A program made the translations under genes and the position numbers. The notes below the pieces were generated by a model. It had not been told where the DNA came from. It ran no database searches and saw only the letters and a list, made by a program, of their open reading frames with translations. A DNA stretch of 63,012 nt. It comes from Cryobacterium sp. MLB-32. GTDB taxonomy: Bacteria; Actinomycetota; Actinomycetes; Actinomycetales; Microbacteriaceae. Every line of letters starts with the position of its first letter. The stretch's first letter is position 1. Shown here piece by piece: positions 39,240 through 47,508 of the stretch. The stretch is from positions 1 to 63,012 of the forward strand of contig NZ_JPRS01000005.1 of the NCBI RefSeq assembly GCF_000738085.1. The letters are read 5' to 3'.

Positions 39240-40619
39240 CTACAGCGTCGCCATGGCGTCGTCGATCACCGAGAGGGCGTCGGCGATGAGCGCGTCGGTC
39301 AGCGCGAGGCTCGGCAGGAAGCGCAGCACGTTCCCGTATGTACCGGCGGTCAGCAGAAGCACGCCGTGGGCGGCGGCATAGGCCGAGATCGCGGAGACGG
39401 CGGCGGCATTCGGTGCCTTTGTGGTGTCGCCGGTTCCCGCCTGAACGAGCTCGATGGCGATCATCGCACCGCGGCCGCGGATTTCACCGATAATGTTGTA
39501 CTTGTTCTTCAACACGGTGAGGCCGGCGATGAGTGTGTCGCCGATGCGTGCGCCCTCGGCGAGCAGGTTGTTCGCTTCGATGGCCTCGAACACGGCGACG
39601 GCCGCGGCACAGGAGACAGGGTTGCCGCCGAAGGTGCCGCCGAGGCCACCGGGCTGGGAAGCATCCAGAATCTCGGCGCGGCCGGTGACGGCGGCGAGCG
39701 GGAAGCCGCCGGCGATGCCCTTGGCCGAGAGCACCAGGTCGGGGACCCAGCCAAAGTGCTCGCTCGCGAAGTACTTCCCGGTGCGGCCCATGCCGCTCTG
39801 GATCTCGTCGGCGATCATGACGACGCCGTTCGCGGTGCACCAGGCCTGGAGTGCCGGCAGGAAGCCGTCGGCCGGAACCATGAAGCCGCCCTCGCCCTGG
39901 ATGGGCTCCACCACGAGGCAGGCCAGATCGGAGGCGCCGATGACCTTTTCGAGGTAGGCGATGGTGCGGGCTGCGGCATCCGCTCCGCTGAGGCCGTCGT
40001 GATAGGGGTAGGAGCTCGGTGCGTGGTAGACGTCGCTGGCGAGGGGACCGTAGCCGGTGGCGTAGGGGGCGGCCTTGTAGTTCATGGCCATGGTGAGCAC
40101 GGTGCGTCCGTGGTATGCGTGGTCGAGTACGGCGACGGCGCGACGGCCGGTGTACTTGCGGGCGATTTTCACGCCGTTCTCCACGGCCTCGGCGCCGGAG
40201 TTGATGAGCACCGACTTCTTCGGGAAGTCACCGGGGGTGTGCTCGGCAAGAAGTTCCGCGACGCGCACGTACTCCTCGTACGGGGTCACGGTGAAGAGGG
40301 TGTGGATGAATTCCTCGGTCTGTGCCACAGCGGCGGCCACGACGCTCGACTGGGTGTGGCCGATCGTGGTCACGCCGATGCCGGCTCCGAGGTCGATGAA
40401 CTGGTTGCCGTCCACGTCGACGACGATCGCGCCGTTGGCCTTCTGGATGTACACGGGGAGCATGGAGTTCACGCCGCTGGACACGACGGCCTGGCGTCGC
40501 GCGTGCAGCTCGGCGGACTTCGGACCGGGGATCGCGGTGACGATCTTGCGTTCCTGGGGAACGGTGTACGCGGTCGGGGCGGCGGAAGAGACGGAGGCAG
40601 GCGTGAGGATGTCAGTCAT
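39240..40619 (-). CDS. gabT: 4-aminobutyrate--2-oxoglutarate transaminase (copy 1)
   Basis: A 459-residue class III PLP aminotransferase that moves the amino group of GABA to 2-oxoglutarate. The PLP lysine lies in VLSAKGIAGGFPLAAVTGR, the cofactor-binding Asp in VVMIADEIQSGMGRTG, and the substrate region FIDLGAGIGVTTIGH is complete. ATG 40619 gives the standard N-terminus (MTDILTPASVSSAAPTA). A diverged paralogue lies at 46091-47443. No GABA permease or succinate-semialdehyde dehydrogenase gene is adjacent. Confidence 0.9.
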   Translation of the reverse strand: MTDILTPASVSSAAPTAYTVPQERKIVTAIPGPKSAELHARRQAVVSSGVNSMLPVYIQKANGAIVVDVDGNQFIDLGAGIGVTTIGHTQSSVVAAAVAQTEEFIHTLFTVTPYEEYVRVAELLAEHTPGDFPKKSVLINSGAEAVENGVKIARKYTGRRAVAVLDHAYHGRTVLTMAMNYKAAPYATGYGPLASDVYHAPSSYPYHDGLSGADAAARTIAYLEKVIGASDLACLVVEPIQGEGGFMVPADGFLPALQAWCTANGVVMIADEIQSGMGRTGKYFASEHFGWVPDLVLSAKGIAGGFPLAAVTGRAEILDASQPGGLGGTFGGNPVSCAAAVAVFEAIEANNLLAEGARIGDTLIAGLTVLKNKYNIIGEIRGRGAMIAIELVQAGTGDTTKAPNAAAVSAISAYAAAHGVLLLTAGTYGNVLRFLPSLALTDALIADALSVIDDAMATL

Positions 40620-40697
40620 GATGTTTCCACTTTACCGACCGATTGTGGGCCGCAGCTGAGTTCGGCTGCAAGAATCTTGTAGAGGCAAGGGAGAACC

Positions 40698-41179
40698 ATG
40701 AACGGGGTGCACGATTATGCGGTGCGGGTCGAGTGGACCGGCAACCGCGGCACGGGAACAAGCCATTACAAGTCATACGGGCGTGACCATGTGATTTCGC
40801 CGGCGGGTCGCGCATCCGCGGACAAGACGCCGATCAACGGCTCCTCGGACCCGACATTCCACGGCGACAACGATCGGTGGAATCCTGAGGAGTTGCTGCT
40901 CGCGGCGCTCAGCCAGTGTCATCTGCTGTCGTACCTGCACGTGGCGGCGCGCAACGGCGTCACCGTGACGGCCTACACGGATGCGCCGATCGGCACGATG
41001 AAACAGGTCACCGGGGGTGGTGGCCACTTCACGTCCGTCACGCTGCGCCCGCGGGTGACCATCGCGGACCCCGCTCAGGTCGAGTTCGCCCAGTCGCTGC
41101 ACGCCGAGGCGCCCGCGAATGCTTCATCGCGGCGTCCGTCAACTTCCCGGTGGGTCACGAGCCGGTCACCGTCGCCTGA
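40698..41179 (+). CDS. OsmC-family peroxiredoxin-like protein, frameshift near C-terminus
   Basis: OsmC/Ohr-family proteins reduce organic hydroperoxides through two cysteines. The first Cys is in LLLAALSQCHLLSYLHVAAR; the second is in the shifted frame, RECFIAASVNFPVGHEPVTV. The frame changes at about 41112-41114, where two bases stand in place of a codon between GCG and CGC, so one base is missing. After repair the protein has about 160 residues and ends at TGA 41177-41179. Without repair the frame reads on to 41834 with unrelated sequence. It is divergent from gabT1. Confidence 0.82.
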
Positions 41180-41221
41180 ACTTCCGCTTGCCGGAGGAGC
41201 GTTCGGGGTGCTCGGGGTGTT

Positions 41222-41272
41222 CGGGCTGTCTCGCTGGTCGAGGCGCGACGAAGGAGCGATCGAGACCTCGCG
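41222..41272. repeat. Dispersed intergenic repeat, copy 1
   Basis: Between the convergent osmC and SRPBCC genes. It contains ctggtcgaggcgcgacgaag followed by gagcgatcgagacctcgcga. The reverse complement matches 58486-58546, where an extra segment of about 20 bases splits the copy. The arms ggtcgaggcgc and gcgatcgagacc form an imperfect hairpin, as in REP-like elements. Confidence 0.7.
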
Positions 41273-41288
41273 AGCCGATCCGGAGCGA

Positions 41289-41744
41289 CTAAACCGTGCG
41301 CTCCGCTATCTGCTTCAGCTGGTTGAGTGCCAACGGCCACTGCTCCGTGAACATTGGGGCGAACTCGTCGAGGCTGTCCGCGTTAACCGTGAGCCGAGTG
41401 CCGGATTCGGTGGCGGTGAACGAGTAGACCTCGTGCGTTCCCGCTATCGACACCGCGAAGTCGCTCGTGGTGTCATCTGCGTCGTCGGTGATCTGGCCCA
41501 CATACTCCAGGGAGACGAATTCGCCCGGCCGGTTGTCGATGACCGTGGCCACCATTCCGCCGACAGAACCGTTGCTGTCCAGACCGAGAAACCGCATGGT
41601 GCTGCCCACCTCCCAGGTACCCTCGACGTGCGAATCGGAGTTGAACGCGCGCGTCCACTCCCGGTAGGTGGCCGCGCCGAGCATGGTCGACCAGACCGTG
41701 TGGGGCGACGCATCGATGTCCACGGTGAAGTGCAGCTTTTTCAT
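41289..41744 (-). CDS. SRPBCC (START/polyketide cyclase-like) family protein
   Basis: A 151-residue single-domain ligand-binding fold. The N-terminus MKKLHFTVDIDASPHTVWST and the middle TYREWTRAFNSDSHVEGTWE and GEFVSLEYVGQITDDADDTT are typical of AHSA1-like proteins. The ligand is unknown. A truncated paralogue sits at 45633-45986; the first 30 bases upstream of both start codons are also alike (tgctgttctactcc), so the copied unit included upstream DNA. Confidence 0.85.
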   Translation of the reverse strand: MKKLHFTVDIDASPHTVWSTMLGAATYREWTRAFNSDSHVEGTWEVGSTMRFLGLDSNGSVGGMVATVIDNRPGEFVSLEYVGQITDDADDTTSDFAVSIAGTHEVYSFTATESGTRLTVNADSLDEFAPMFTEQWPLALNQLKQIAERTV

Positions 41745-41834
41745 GCTGCTGTTCTACTCCTTGATTGCGCGTGCGGCCAGTGCCCGGCGCGTACAGCACA
41801 AATTATGCATCGCGCAGTAGTGCGGTTTGCGTAG

Positions 41835-41840
41835 TAGTGT
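41835..41840 (+). promoter_or_regulatory. Candidate -10 box of the padR operon
   Basis: TAGTGT lies 51 bases upstream of ATG 41892. The predicted leader of about 45 bases carries the AAAGGG ribosome binding site, so this gene is not leaderless. The upstream region repeats gcagtagtgcg / gcgtagtagtg, a possible regulator target. Confidence 0.35.
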
Positions 41841-41891
41841 GGGGTGCGTAGGAACCGCGCTCGACGATCAGCGCCGAAGAAAGGGATGCCG

Positions 41892-42269
41892 ATGGATACG
41901 ACCCAGCTGCTCAAGGGGGTGCTCGATATGGCCGTGCTGGCCGTGATCGTTGATGACGACGGCTACGGCTATGACATCGTGCGTCGGTTGCGGGCGGCCG
42001 GACTCGACGAGGTCGGGGACGCCTCCGTCTACGGCACGCTGCGGCGCCTCTACAGCGCGGGTGCGCTCTCGAGCTACGTCGTGCCGTCGGACGGCGGGCC
42101 GAACCGAAAGTACTACGGGATAAACCCGCACGGCCGCGCGATGCTCGCCGAACAACGATCGAACTGGACCGACTTCGCCGAGACCCTGACGAAGCTGCTG
42201 CAGAAACCGCAGCCTCAGGTGACACCCCAAACCACCGTCCACCTACCTACGATCGGTGACAACTCATGA
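41892..42269 (+). CDS. PadR-family transcriptional regulator
   Basis: A PadR winged-helix repressor, about 125 residues from ATG 41892, which lies six bases after AAAGGG; ATG 41886 and GTG 41844 are upstream alternatives. Features are QLLKGVLDMAVLAVIVDDDG, GYGYDIVRRLRAAG and ASVYGTLRRLYSAGALSSYV, followed by the C-terminal dimerisation helix. The stop overlaps the next gene by four bases (ATGA), the usual PadR-HAAS arrangement. Confidence 0.93.
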   Translation: MDTTQLLKGVLDMAVLAVIVDDDGYGYDIVRRLRAAGLDEVGDASVYGTLRRLYSAGALSSYVVPSDGGPNRKYYGINPHGRAMLAEQRSNWTDFAETLTKLLQKPQPQVTPQTTVHLPTIGDNS

Positions 42270-43381
42270 GCGATACCGCCATCACCCCCCAATCCATTCG
42301 CGAGTTCGCCCTGGCCGTGCGTGCGGCCCTCAGCGATCTGCCGGCCGATGATGTCGACGACCTCGCCGACGGGCTCGAGGCCGACCTGACCGCGCAGGCC
42401 TCCGATCTGCAGGCAGGTGACAGCGCGCCCGGCTACGAGTTCGGTGATCCGGTCGCTTACGCCGACGAGCTGCGCGCTGCCGCCGGGTTCCCCGTGCGTG
42501 GACCAGCGCCCACGGTTCGGCAGTCGGCCCTGCGCGGGCTGTGCTCCCGGGTCGGCGGGGCGCGAGCGAACGCTGCCCGACGCATCCGCTCGAGCCCCAC
42601 CGGTGCGGCGCTGCTGGACTTTCTGCTCGTGTTGCGCCCGCTGTGGTGGGTGCTGCGGGGCTGGGTTGTTTATGCGGTCGCGGAGATCTTTGTGGGCGGT
42701 GCGATCAGCACAGTGCCCACCGGCCCGGTGCGCTGGCTCGTACTCGCGGCCTTCGTCGTCCTGAGCGTGCAGTGGGGGCGGGGTCGGTGGCTGCCCTGGC
42801 GCTGGCTGCCCGGGTTTCGCACCGTGGTCAGCGTGTGCACGATCATCACGCTGCCGCTCGTGCTCGCCCTCACGGCGAATCAGGCGGGTGCGCACAGCAT
42901 CGAGTACTCCGGGTCTGTCCCGCCACGTTCGGCGGGGCTCATGCAGGACGGCCAGGACGTGACCAATGTATTCGCCTACGACGCCGACGGTCAGCCGCTC
43001 AGGGACGTGCAGTTGTTCGATCAGGACGGGCGCGCGCTCAACGTGGTCAACGACCCGGCTAACACGCCCTACCTGCCCCAGCCTGATGCGAACGGCGACC
43101 GGGACATGGTCGTGCCGAGCCTGATGGTGCCGGGCGGAAGCGGCTGGAATGTCTTCCCATTGCGTCTGGTGGCGTCAGAGGACATCGACTACACCTACGA
43201 CTATCTCGGACAGGCACGCCAGGCGGATGCCGCACCGGCACCGTTTCCGTTCTCCCAGGTGCAGCCGCTCGTGGCGGTGCCCGAGGTGGGGGAGCCGACA
43301 CCGTCGCCCGCGCCCACACCGTCCTCGCCGACGGTCACGCCGGAGCCCACGGAATCCCCTGCACCGGTGTCCGGACCATGA
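42266..43381 (+). CDS. HAAS (DUF1700-like) domain membrane protein
   Basis: A 371-residue protein. The N-terminal about 75 residues (IREFALAVRAALSDLPADDV, DDLADGLEADL) match the HAAS signalling domain found beside PadR genes. Three to four transmembrane helices follow (about residues 125-215), then an outer domain and a Pro/Thr-rich end. HAAS proteins are thought to work as membrane partners of their PadR neighbour; the signal is unknown. Confidence 0.82.
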   Translation: MSDTAITPQSIREFALAVRAALSDLPADDVDDLADGLEADLTAQASDLQAGDSAPGYEFGDPVAYADELRAAAGFPVRGPAPTVRQSALRGLCSRVGGARANAARRIRSSPTGAALLDFLLVLRPLWWVLRGWVVYAVAEIFVGGAISTVPTGPVRWLVLAAFVVLSVQWGRGRWLPWRWLPGFRTVVSVCTIITLPLVLALTANQAGAHSIEYSGSVPPRSAGLMQDGQDVTNVFAYDADGQPLRDVQLFDQDGRALNVVNDPANTPYLPQPDANGDRDMVVPSLMVPGGSGWNVFPLRLVASEDIDYTYDYLGQARQADAAPAPFPFSQVQPLVAVPEVGEPTPSPAPTPSSPTVTPEPTESPAPVSGP

Positions 43382-43485
43382 TGCGCCCGGGCACCGATGT
43401 GCGGGAAACCATCAGCCCCTCGGCCATCGAACTTCCGCCGACCCAGTCCGTCGACATCACCGACTGGGTCGCTGCGGGTAGCTGA
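43378..43485 (+). CDS. Small ORF, possible remnant of a phage tail sheath gene
   Basis: A 35-codon ORF whose ATG overlaps the stop of the HAAS gene (ATGA). The peptide runs MMRPGTDVRETISPSAIELP then PTQSVDITDWVAAGS. Third codon positions are mostly G or C, as in real genes here. The pattern 'RPGTxV...P..S.PT....D.W.AAG' resembles the N-terminus of contractile phage tail sheath proteins, but at this length the match is only suggestive. The ORF stops where the gabT remnant begins, so it is probably a truncated end at a recombination junction. Confidence 0.3.
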   Translation: MMRPGTDVRETISPSAIELPPTQSVDITDWVAAGS

Positions 43486-43836
43486 CGACCGCAGTGAGCG
43501 CCTCGGGATAGGGCTTCTTCGTGCCGGGGTGCACGAGCTCCACACCGAACATGGCGCCCTTTCCGCGCACGTCGCCGACCACGGAGAACTTCTCCGCCCA
43601 GCCGCCGATGCGAGCCTGAAGGGTCTTCTCCCACGCGTTTGGCCTCGCCGAGCAGGTCATCGCGCTCGATGAGGTTGAAGACGGCGAGGGCCGCGGCGGT
43701 CGACACGGGGTTGCCGCCGAAGGTGCCGCCGACGCCGCCGGGCTGCACGGAATCCATGATGTCGGCACGGCCCGTGACGGCGGCGAGCGGGAAACCGCCG
43801 GCAATGCCCTTGGCCGTGGTCACGAGGTCGGGCACG
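43484..43836 (-). pseudogene. Internal fragment of a gabT2-like gene
   Basis: About 350 bases matching gabT2 (46262-46612), truncated at both ends: the PLP-lysine region and part of the C-terminal domain remain (DLVTTAKGIAGGFPLAAVTG through HPGTKKPYPEALTAV). An extra C at about 43633 (tcccacgcg versus tccacgcg) also shifts the frame. By eye, about 25 substitutions separate the copies and all appear synonymous. The fragment cannot make an enzyme. Confidence 0.88.
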
Positions 43837-43880
43837 ACTCCTCGCGTTGAGAGGGCGCGCCACCCACAAGTTCCCGGTCG

Positions 43881-45293
43881 TTAGAGCGGGCATTCGTTGG
43901 ATTCGGTGACGGGCAGGGTCCACGGATCGACGTAGGTCCGTGGCTTCTTTGTCAGCGCGAGTTCCATCTGGGGGATGGTCGGTCGGATGCGGGTTTCGGG
44001 GTGAGTGGCATAGTGTCTGCCAGCCGGGCTGGTCCAGTTGAGGGTTCCGTCTTCGCCCTGGACCACTGACCAACCTGTTTCGTGCTTCACCCGGTGGCTG
44101 GGGCGGCAGAGAGACGAGAGGTTTGAGAAGACCGTCTCTCCGCCGTGTTCCCACGCGATCGTGTGATCAATGTCGCAGTCGGTGGCTCGGCGGTTGCATC
44201 CGACGGCGCGGCAGGTTCCGTCGCGTAGTCGCAGCCAGTTCCTGAGGTCTTCCGGAACCTTGTACTTCGTGCGTCCGAAGGACAGGACAGCTCCGGTCTC
44301 GGGGTGCACGAGGATGCGGGTGAAGCTGGTGGCCGTTCCGGCGAGGCGCCGGGCGGTCTCCGGGTCGATCGGCCCGAACCCTTCCAGCGTTCCCGGCTCC
44401 TCGCTCGTGCCCATCAGGGTGAGGACCGGGACGGTGACGAACACGTTCGCGCGTATTCCGGCACCCAGCCCGGTGTCGGTCACTCCGTGGAGCAGGAGAT
44501 CGGTGACGCAATCGGTGCGGAGCTGCGCGAGAGTTCGAGTCTCGTCGTTCACCTTGAGATTCTTTGCGAGGGCTTCGACGCGGTTTGCGATGGCGGTGGC
44601 GTCTTCGTTGCTGAGCGTCATCTCCAGGTATCCCATCCCGTCGCGACCGGGACTGACCCAGAAGTTCCGGTCGGCGAGGGCTTTCTGGTGCCGGATAGCG
44701 ATGGACTCGGGGTGAGTGAGTTCGCGGACCTTGATGGCCTTCTTCCGCAGTTGCGGAACGGTCAGCGTTTCACTGTTTCGCAGGGCCTCGTCTTCGAAAA
44801 CTTTCCAGGCCTCCGGAGGAAGAGACACAGCGTTCTCGATGATGATCTGGGCGTGGCGGTAGCTGATGTCTCCTCGTCGCAGGGCCTCGCGGGTGGCGGG
44901 GAGCCGGTGTTGGAGGAGGTCGCTTTCGAACATCAGGTCGCGGGCGACACCGCCCGGCAGTTTCAGCAGAGCGGCCAGCTCAGCGACGAGGCCTTCGTGG
45001 GCCGCTTTCTGCGGCGACCACGCGATGTCACGTCGAGCCCTGGCAATGGCCGGGAGGCCGGCCTCGGCGGCGGTGTCGGTCCATTGCCTGAGCTTGTCGA
45101 TGACTTCGGCTCGGGCGGCTTGGGCGAAGCAGACCATCCGGTCGAAGCTGAGGACGGCGTCGAGGAGCAGGGTTTGGGTGTCATCGGCGACGGCCTTTTC
45201 CTCCGCCAAGAGGGCGAGGGTCTGGTCGACTGGTTCGGGCGGGTTGCTACCCGCGGCATCCTCCAGCGGAGGAACATCATCGTTGTTCTCCAT
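43881..45293 (-). CDS. DUF222 domain HNH endonuclease
   Basis: A 470-residue protein of the actinobacterial DUF222-HNH family (13E12-like, often present in many copies per genome). Residues about 30-330 are DUF222; the C-terminal HNH nuclease reads CRAVGCNRRATDCDIDHTIA then WEHGGETVFSNLSSLCRPSH, with the metal-binding Cys and His residues intact. ATG 45293 begins MENNDDVPPLEDAAG. It is flanked by gene fragments on both sides, consistent with arrival by recombination. Natural function is unknown. Confidence 0.9.
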   Translation of the reverse strand: MENNDDVPPLEDAAGSNPPEPVDQTLALLAEEKAVADDTQTLLLDAVLSFDRMVCFAQAARAEVIDKLRQWTDTAAEAGLPAIARARRDIAWSPQKAAHEGLVAELAALLKLPGGVARDLMFESDLLQHRLPATREALRRGDISYRHAQIIIENAVSLPPEAWKVFEDEALRNSETLTVPQLRKKAIKVRELTHPESIAIRHQKALADRNFWVSPGRDGMGYLEMTLSNEDATAIANRVEALAKNLKVNDETRTLAQLRTDCVTDLLLHGVTDTGLGAGIRANVFVTVPVLTLMGTSEEPGTLEGFGPIDPETARRLAGTATSFTRILVHPETGAVLSFGRTKYKVPEDLRNWLRLRDGTCRAVGCNRRATDCDIDHTIAWEHGGETVFSNLSSLCRPSHRVKHETGWSVVQGEDGTLNWTSPAGRHYATHPETRIRPTIPQMELALTKKPRTYVDPWTLPVTESNECPL

Positions 45294-45335
45294 AGAAGAA
45301 TTCTCCCACGCACCACAGACATATTCGAGAAATAC

Positions 45336-45986
45336 TCACGCTTGTGGATAAGTCATTCGAAGTTGATTCTCTCTCCCGCGGTCCGAGGATTGGCTCGCGG
45401 GGCGTGGATGACGGGGGACGGGTCGGGCGCCCGAAAGCGGCTCGCGCCGGCGGTCTACGGATGTCGTGGGTGACGATTCCCTGGCGGTCGTCGGGGTTCC
45501 GGGCGAGCGCCAGTGCATCGTGGGCGTGCGCGGTGCCGACGGTGCTGTGGAGTTCGCCGCCTGTAACCCGACCTGGATCCAGCCCGGGGAGTTGGGATGC
45601 TCGACCCGTCTCGTGACCAGCGCGCCCCCTAGGGCTTCGATCGCCGTGAACGAGTAAAGTTCGTGCGTTCCGGTAATGGCCCGGGCAAACTCGCTCGTGG
45701 TGTCGTCGACGCCGTCGAGCACCTGGCCGACGTACTCCAGCGAAACGAATTCACCGGGGCGGTTGTCGACAACCGTGGCGATCATGCCACCGACGGAACC
45801 CTTGCTGTCGAGACCGACGAAGCGGATCGTGTCGCCCACCTCCCACGTGCCCTCAAAGTGCGAATCTGAGTTGGAATTGGAATTGAACGCTCCTGTCCAC
45901 TCGCGATACGTGGTCTCGTCGAGCATCGTGGCCCACAGGTGGCGGGCAGGCGCGTCGACGCCTACGGTGAAGTGCAGCTTCTTCAT
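45336..45986 (-). CDS. SRPBCC family protein, truncated copy with unrelated tail (probable pseudogene)
   Basis: The first about 118 residues (MKKLHFTVGVDAPARHLWAT to GTHELYSFTAIEA) are clearly related to the intact SRPBCC protein at 41289-41744. At about 45633 the similarity stops, and the remaining about 98 residues are Arg/Pro/Ser-rich with no family likeness, so the C-terminal helix of the fold is missing. Positions 45294-45632 therefore hold no recognisable gene apart from this tail. A direct NSNSNSDS expansion is seen near residue 35. It was probably broken by the event that brought in the HNH gene. Confidence 0.7.
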   Translation of the reverse strand: MKKLHFTVGVDAPARHLWATMLDETTYREWTGAFNSNSNSDSHFEGTWEVGDTIRFVGLDSKGSVGGMIATVVDNRPGEFVSLEYVGQVLDGVDDTTSEFARAITGTHELYSFTAIEALGGALVTRRVEHPNSPGWIQVGLQAANSTAPSAPRTPTMHWRSPGTPTTARESSPTTSVDRRREPLSGARPVPRHPRPASQSSDRGRENQLRMTYPQA

Positions 45987-46020
45987 GGTGCTGTTCTACT
46001 CCTGGGTCGTGCCAGGGGCC

Positions 46021-46036
46021 CGTGCAGATCTGCACG
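46021..46036. other. 16-bp perfect palindrome
   Basis: cgtgcagatctgcacg is a perfect dyad between the gabT2 terminator and the truncated SRPBCC gene start. It could be an operator for the SRPBCC copy or an extension of the terminator region; no direct evidence decides. Confidence 0.5.
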
Positions 46037-46040
46037 AAAG

Positions 46041-46084
46041 AGCCCCGCCTCGATTCGCCCGGCTGGGCGACCCGAGGCGGGGCT
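46041..46084 (-). terminator. Rho-independent terminator of gabT2
   Basis: A 12-bp perfect stem (agccccgcctcg at 46041-46052 with its complement at 46073-46084) encloses a second 6-bp stem (tcgccc/gggcga, loop ggct). On the minus strand the hairpin is followed by ctcTTTcg. It ends seven bases after the gabT2 stop. Confidence 0.85.
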
Positions 46085-46090
46085 TGGCGC

Positions 46091-47443
46091 CTACTGCACG
46101 GCCGGGTAGGCGGCCACGAGTGCGGTCAGGGCCTCTTCGATCACGGTGGCGGCGTCATCGATCAGCTCGTCGGAGATGACGACCGACGGCATGATGCGCA
46201 GCACGGAGTCCCAGCTCCCGGCGTCGAGCACGATGACACCGTTCGTGGTGGCGTGCTTGATCACGGCCGTGAGCGCCTCGGGGTAGGGCTTCTTCGTTCC
46301 GGGGTGCACGAGCTCCACACCGAACATGGCTCCCTTGCCGCGCACGTCGCCGACCACGGAGAACTTCTCCGCCCAGCCGCCGATTCGCGCCTGCAGGGTC
46401 TTCTCCACGCGCTTGGCTTCACCGAGCAGGTCGTCGCGCTCGATGAGGTTGAACACGGCGAGGGCCGCCGCGGTCGAGACCGGGTTGCCGCCGAAGGTTC
46501 CGCCCACTCCGCCGGGCTGCACGGAATCCATGATGTCGGCGCGGCCGGTCACGGCGGCGAGCGGGAAGCCGCCGGCGATGCCCTTGGCTGTGGTCACGAG
46601 GTCGGGCACCACGTCGTGGTGTTCGATGGAGTACCAGACCCCGGTGCGGCCGATTCCGGCCTGGATCTCATCGGCAACGAACACGATGCCGTTCTCGGTG
46701 CAGAACTCGCGGATCCGCGCGAAGTAGCCGGGCGCGGGAATGACGATGCCGCCGTCGCCCTGGATGGGCTCTACGAAGAACGCGGCGATCTCGGTGGCGC
46801 CGATGTGCGTCTGGATGTAGTCGATGGTCTTCTCGGCGGCCTCGAGGCCGCTGAGTCCGTCGCGGAAGGGGTAGCTCGTGGGCACGCTGTAGATCTCGCC
46901 CGGGAACGGTCCCATGCCGGCGCGTTCCGGCCAGGGCCGGTAGGTCATGGCCATGGTGAGGTTGGTGCGGCCGTGGAAGGCGTGGTCCAGGGCCACGATG
47001 GCGCGGCGGCCGGTGAACTTGCGAGCGATCTTCACCGCGTTCTCCACCGCCTCCGCGCCGGTGTTCACGAGGATCGAGCGCTTCTCGAAGTCACCGGGGG
47101 TGATCTCGGCGAGCTTCTCCGCGACGCGAACGTAGTTCTCGTAGGGCGTCACCGTGAACAGCGTGTGCGTGAGCTTGGCCGCCTGGGCGGATGCTGCTTC
47201 AGCGACATCCGGGTGGGCGTGGCCGATCGTCGTGACACCGATGCCGCAGCCCAGGTCGATGATCTGGTTGCCGTCGACGTCGACGAGAATCGCGCCGGCG
47301 CCGTGGTCCATGTAAATATTGGCGAGGGTGCCGGCGCCGCGGGCGACGGTTGCTTCTCGCCGCTTCTGCAGCTCGACCGACTTGGGGCCGGGGAGTGCTG
47401 TGACGAGTTTGCGGTGCTGGGGGACCGAATAGGAGGCAGTCAT
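46091..47443 (-). CDS. gabT: 4-aminobutyrate--2-oxoglutarate transaminase (copy 2)
   Basis: A 450-residue class III PLP aminotransferase. The PLP lysine lies in VTTAKGIAGGFPLAAVTGRA, the cofactor Asp in IVFVADEIQAGIGRTG, and the conserved IIDLGCGIGVTTIGHAHPD is present. ATG 47443 is six bases after a TAGGCT -10 box, a leaderless layout. It differs from gabT1 across its length, while the fragment at 43.5-43.8 kb is nearly identical in protein sequence to this copy. Substrate could be GABA or a related omega-amine. Confidence 0.9.
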   Translation of the reverse strand: MTASYSVPQHRKLVTALPGPKSVELQKRREATVARGAGTLANIYMDHGAGAILVDVDGNQIIDLGCGIGVTTIGHAHPDVAEAASAQAAKLTHTLFTVTPYENYVRVAEKLAEITPGDFEKRSILVNTGAEAVENAVKIARKFTGRRAIVALDHAFHGRTNLTMAMTYRPWPERAGMGPFPGEIYSVPTSYPFRDGLSGLEAAEKTIDYIQTHIGATEIAAFFVEPIQGDGGIVIPAPGYFARIREFCTENGIVFVADEIQAGIGRTGVWYSIEHHDVVPDLVTTAKGIAGGFPLAAVTGRADIMDSVQPGGVGGTFGGNPVSTAAALAVFNLIERDDLLGEAKRVEKTLQARIGGWAEKFSVVGDVRGKGAMFGVELVHPGTKKPYPEALTAVIKHATTNGVIVLDAGSWDSVLRIMPSVVISDELIDDAATVIEEALTALVAAYPAVQ

Positions 47444-47449
47444 CCAGCC

Positions 47450-47455
47450 AGCCTA
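47450..47455 (-). promoter_or_regulatory. -10 box of gabT2, leaderless layout
   Basis: On the minus strand TAGGCT, six bases (ggctgg), then ATG 47443. Confidence 0.55.
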
Positions 47456-47508
47456 GGACGCTCGGCTGAGTGCGAGGACCGAAGCGCGGCGCACAGCCTC
47501 GAAAGGGC

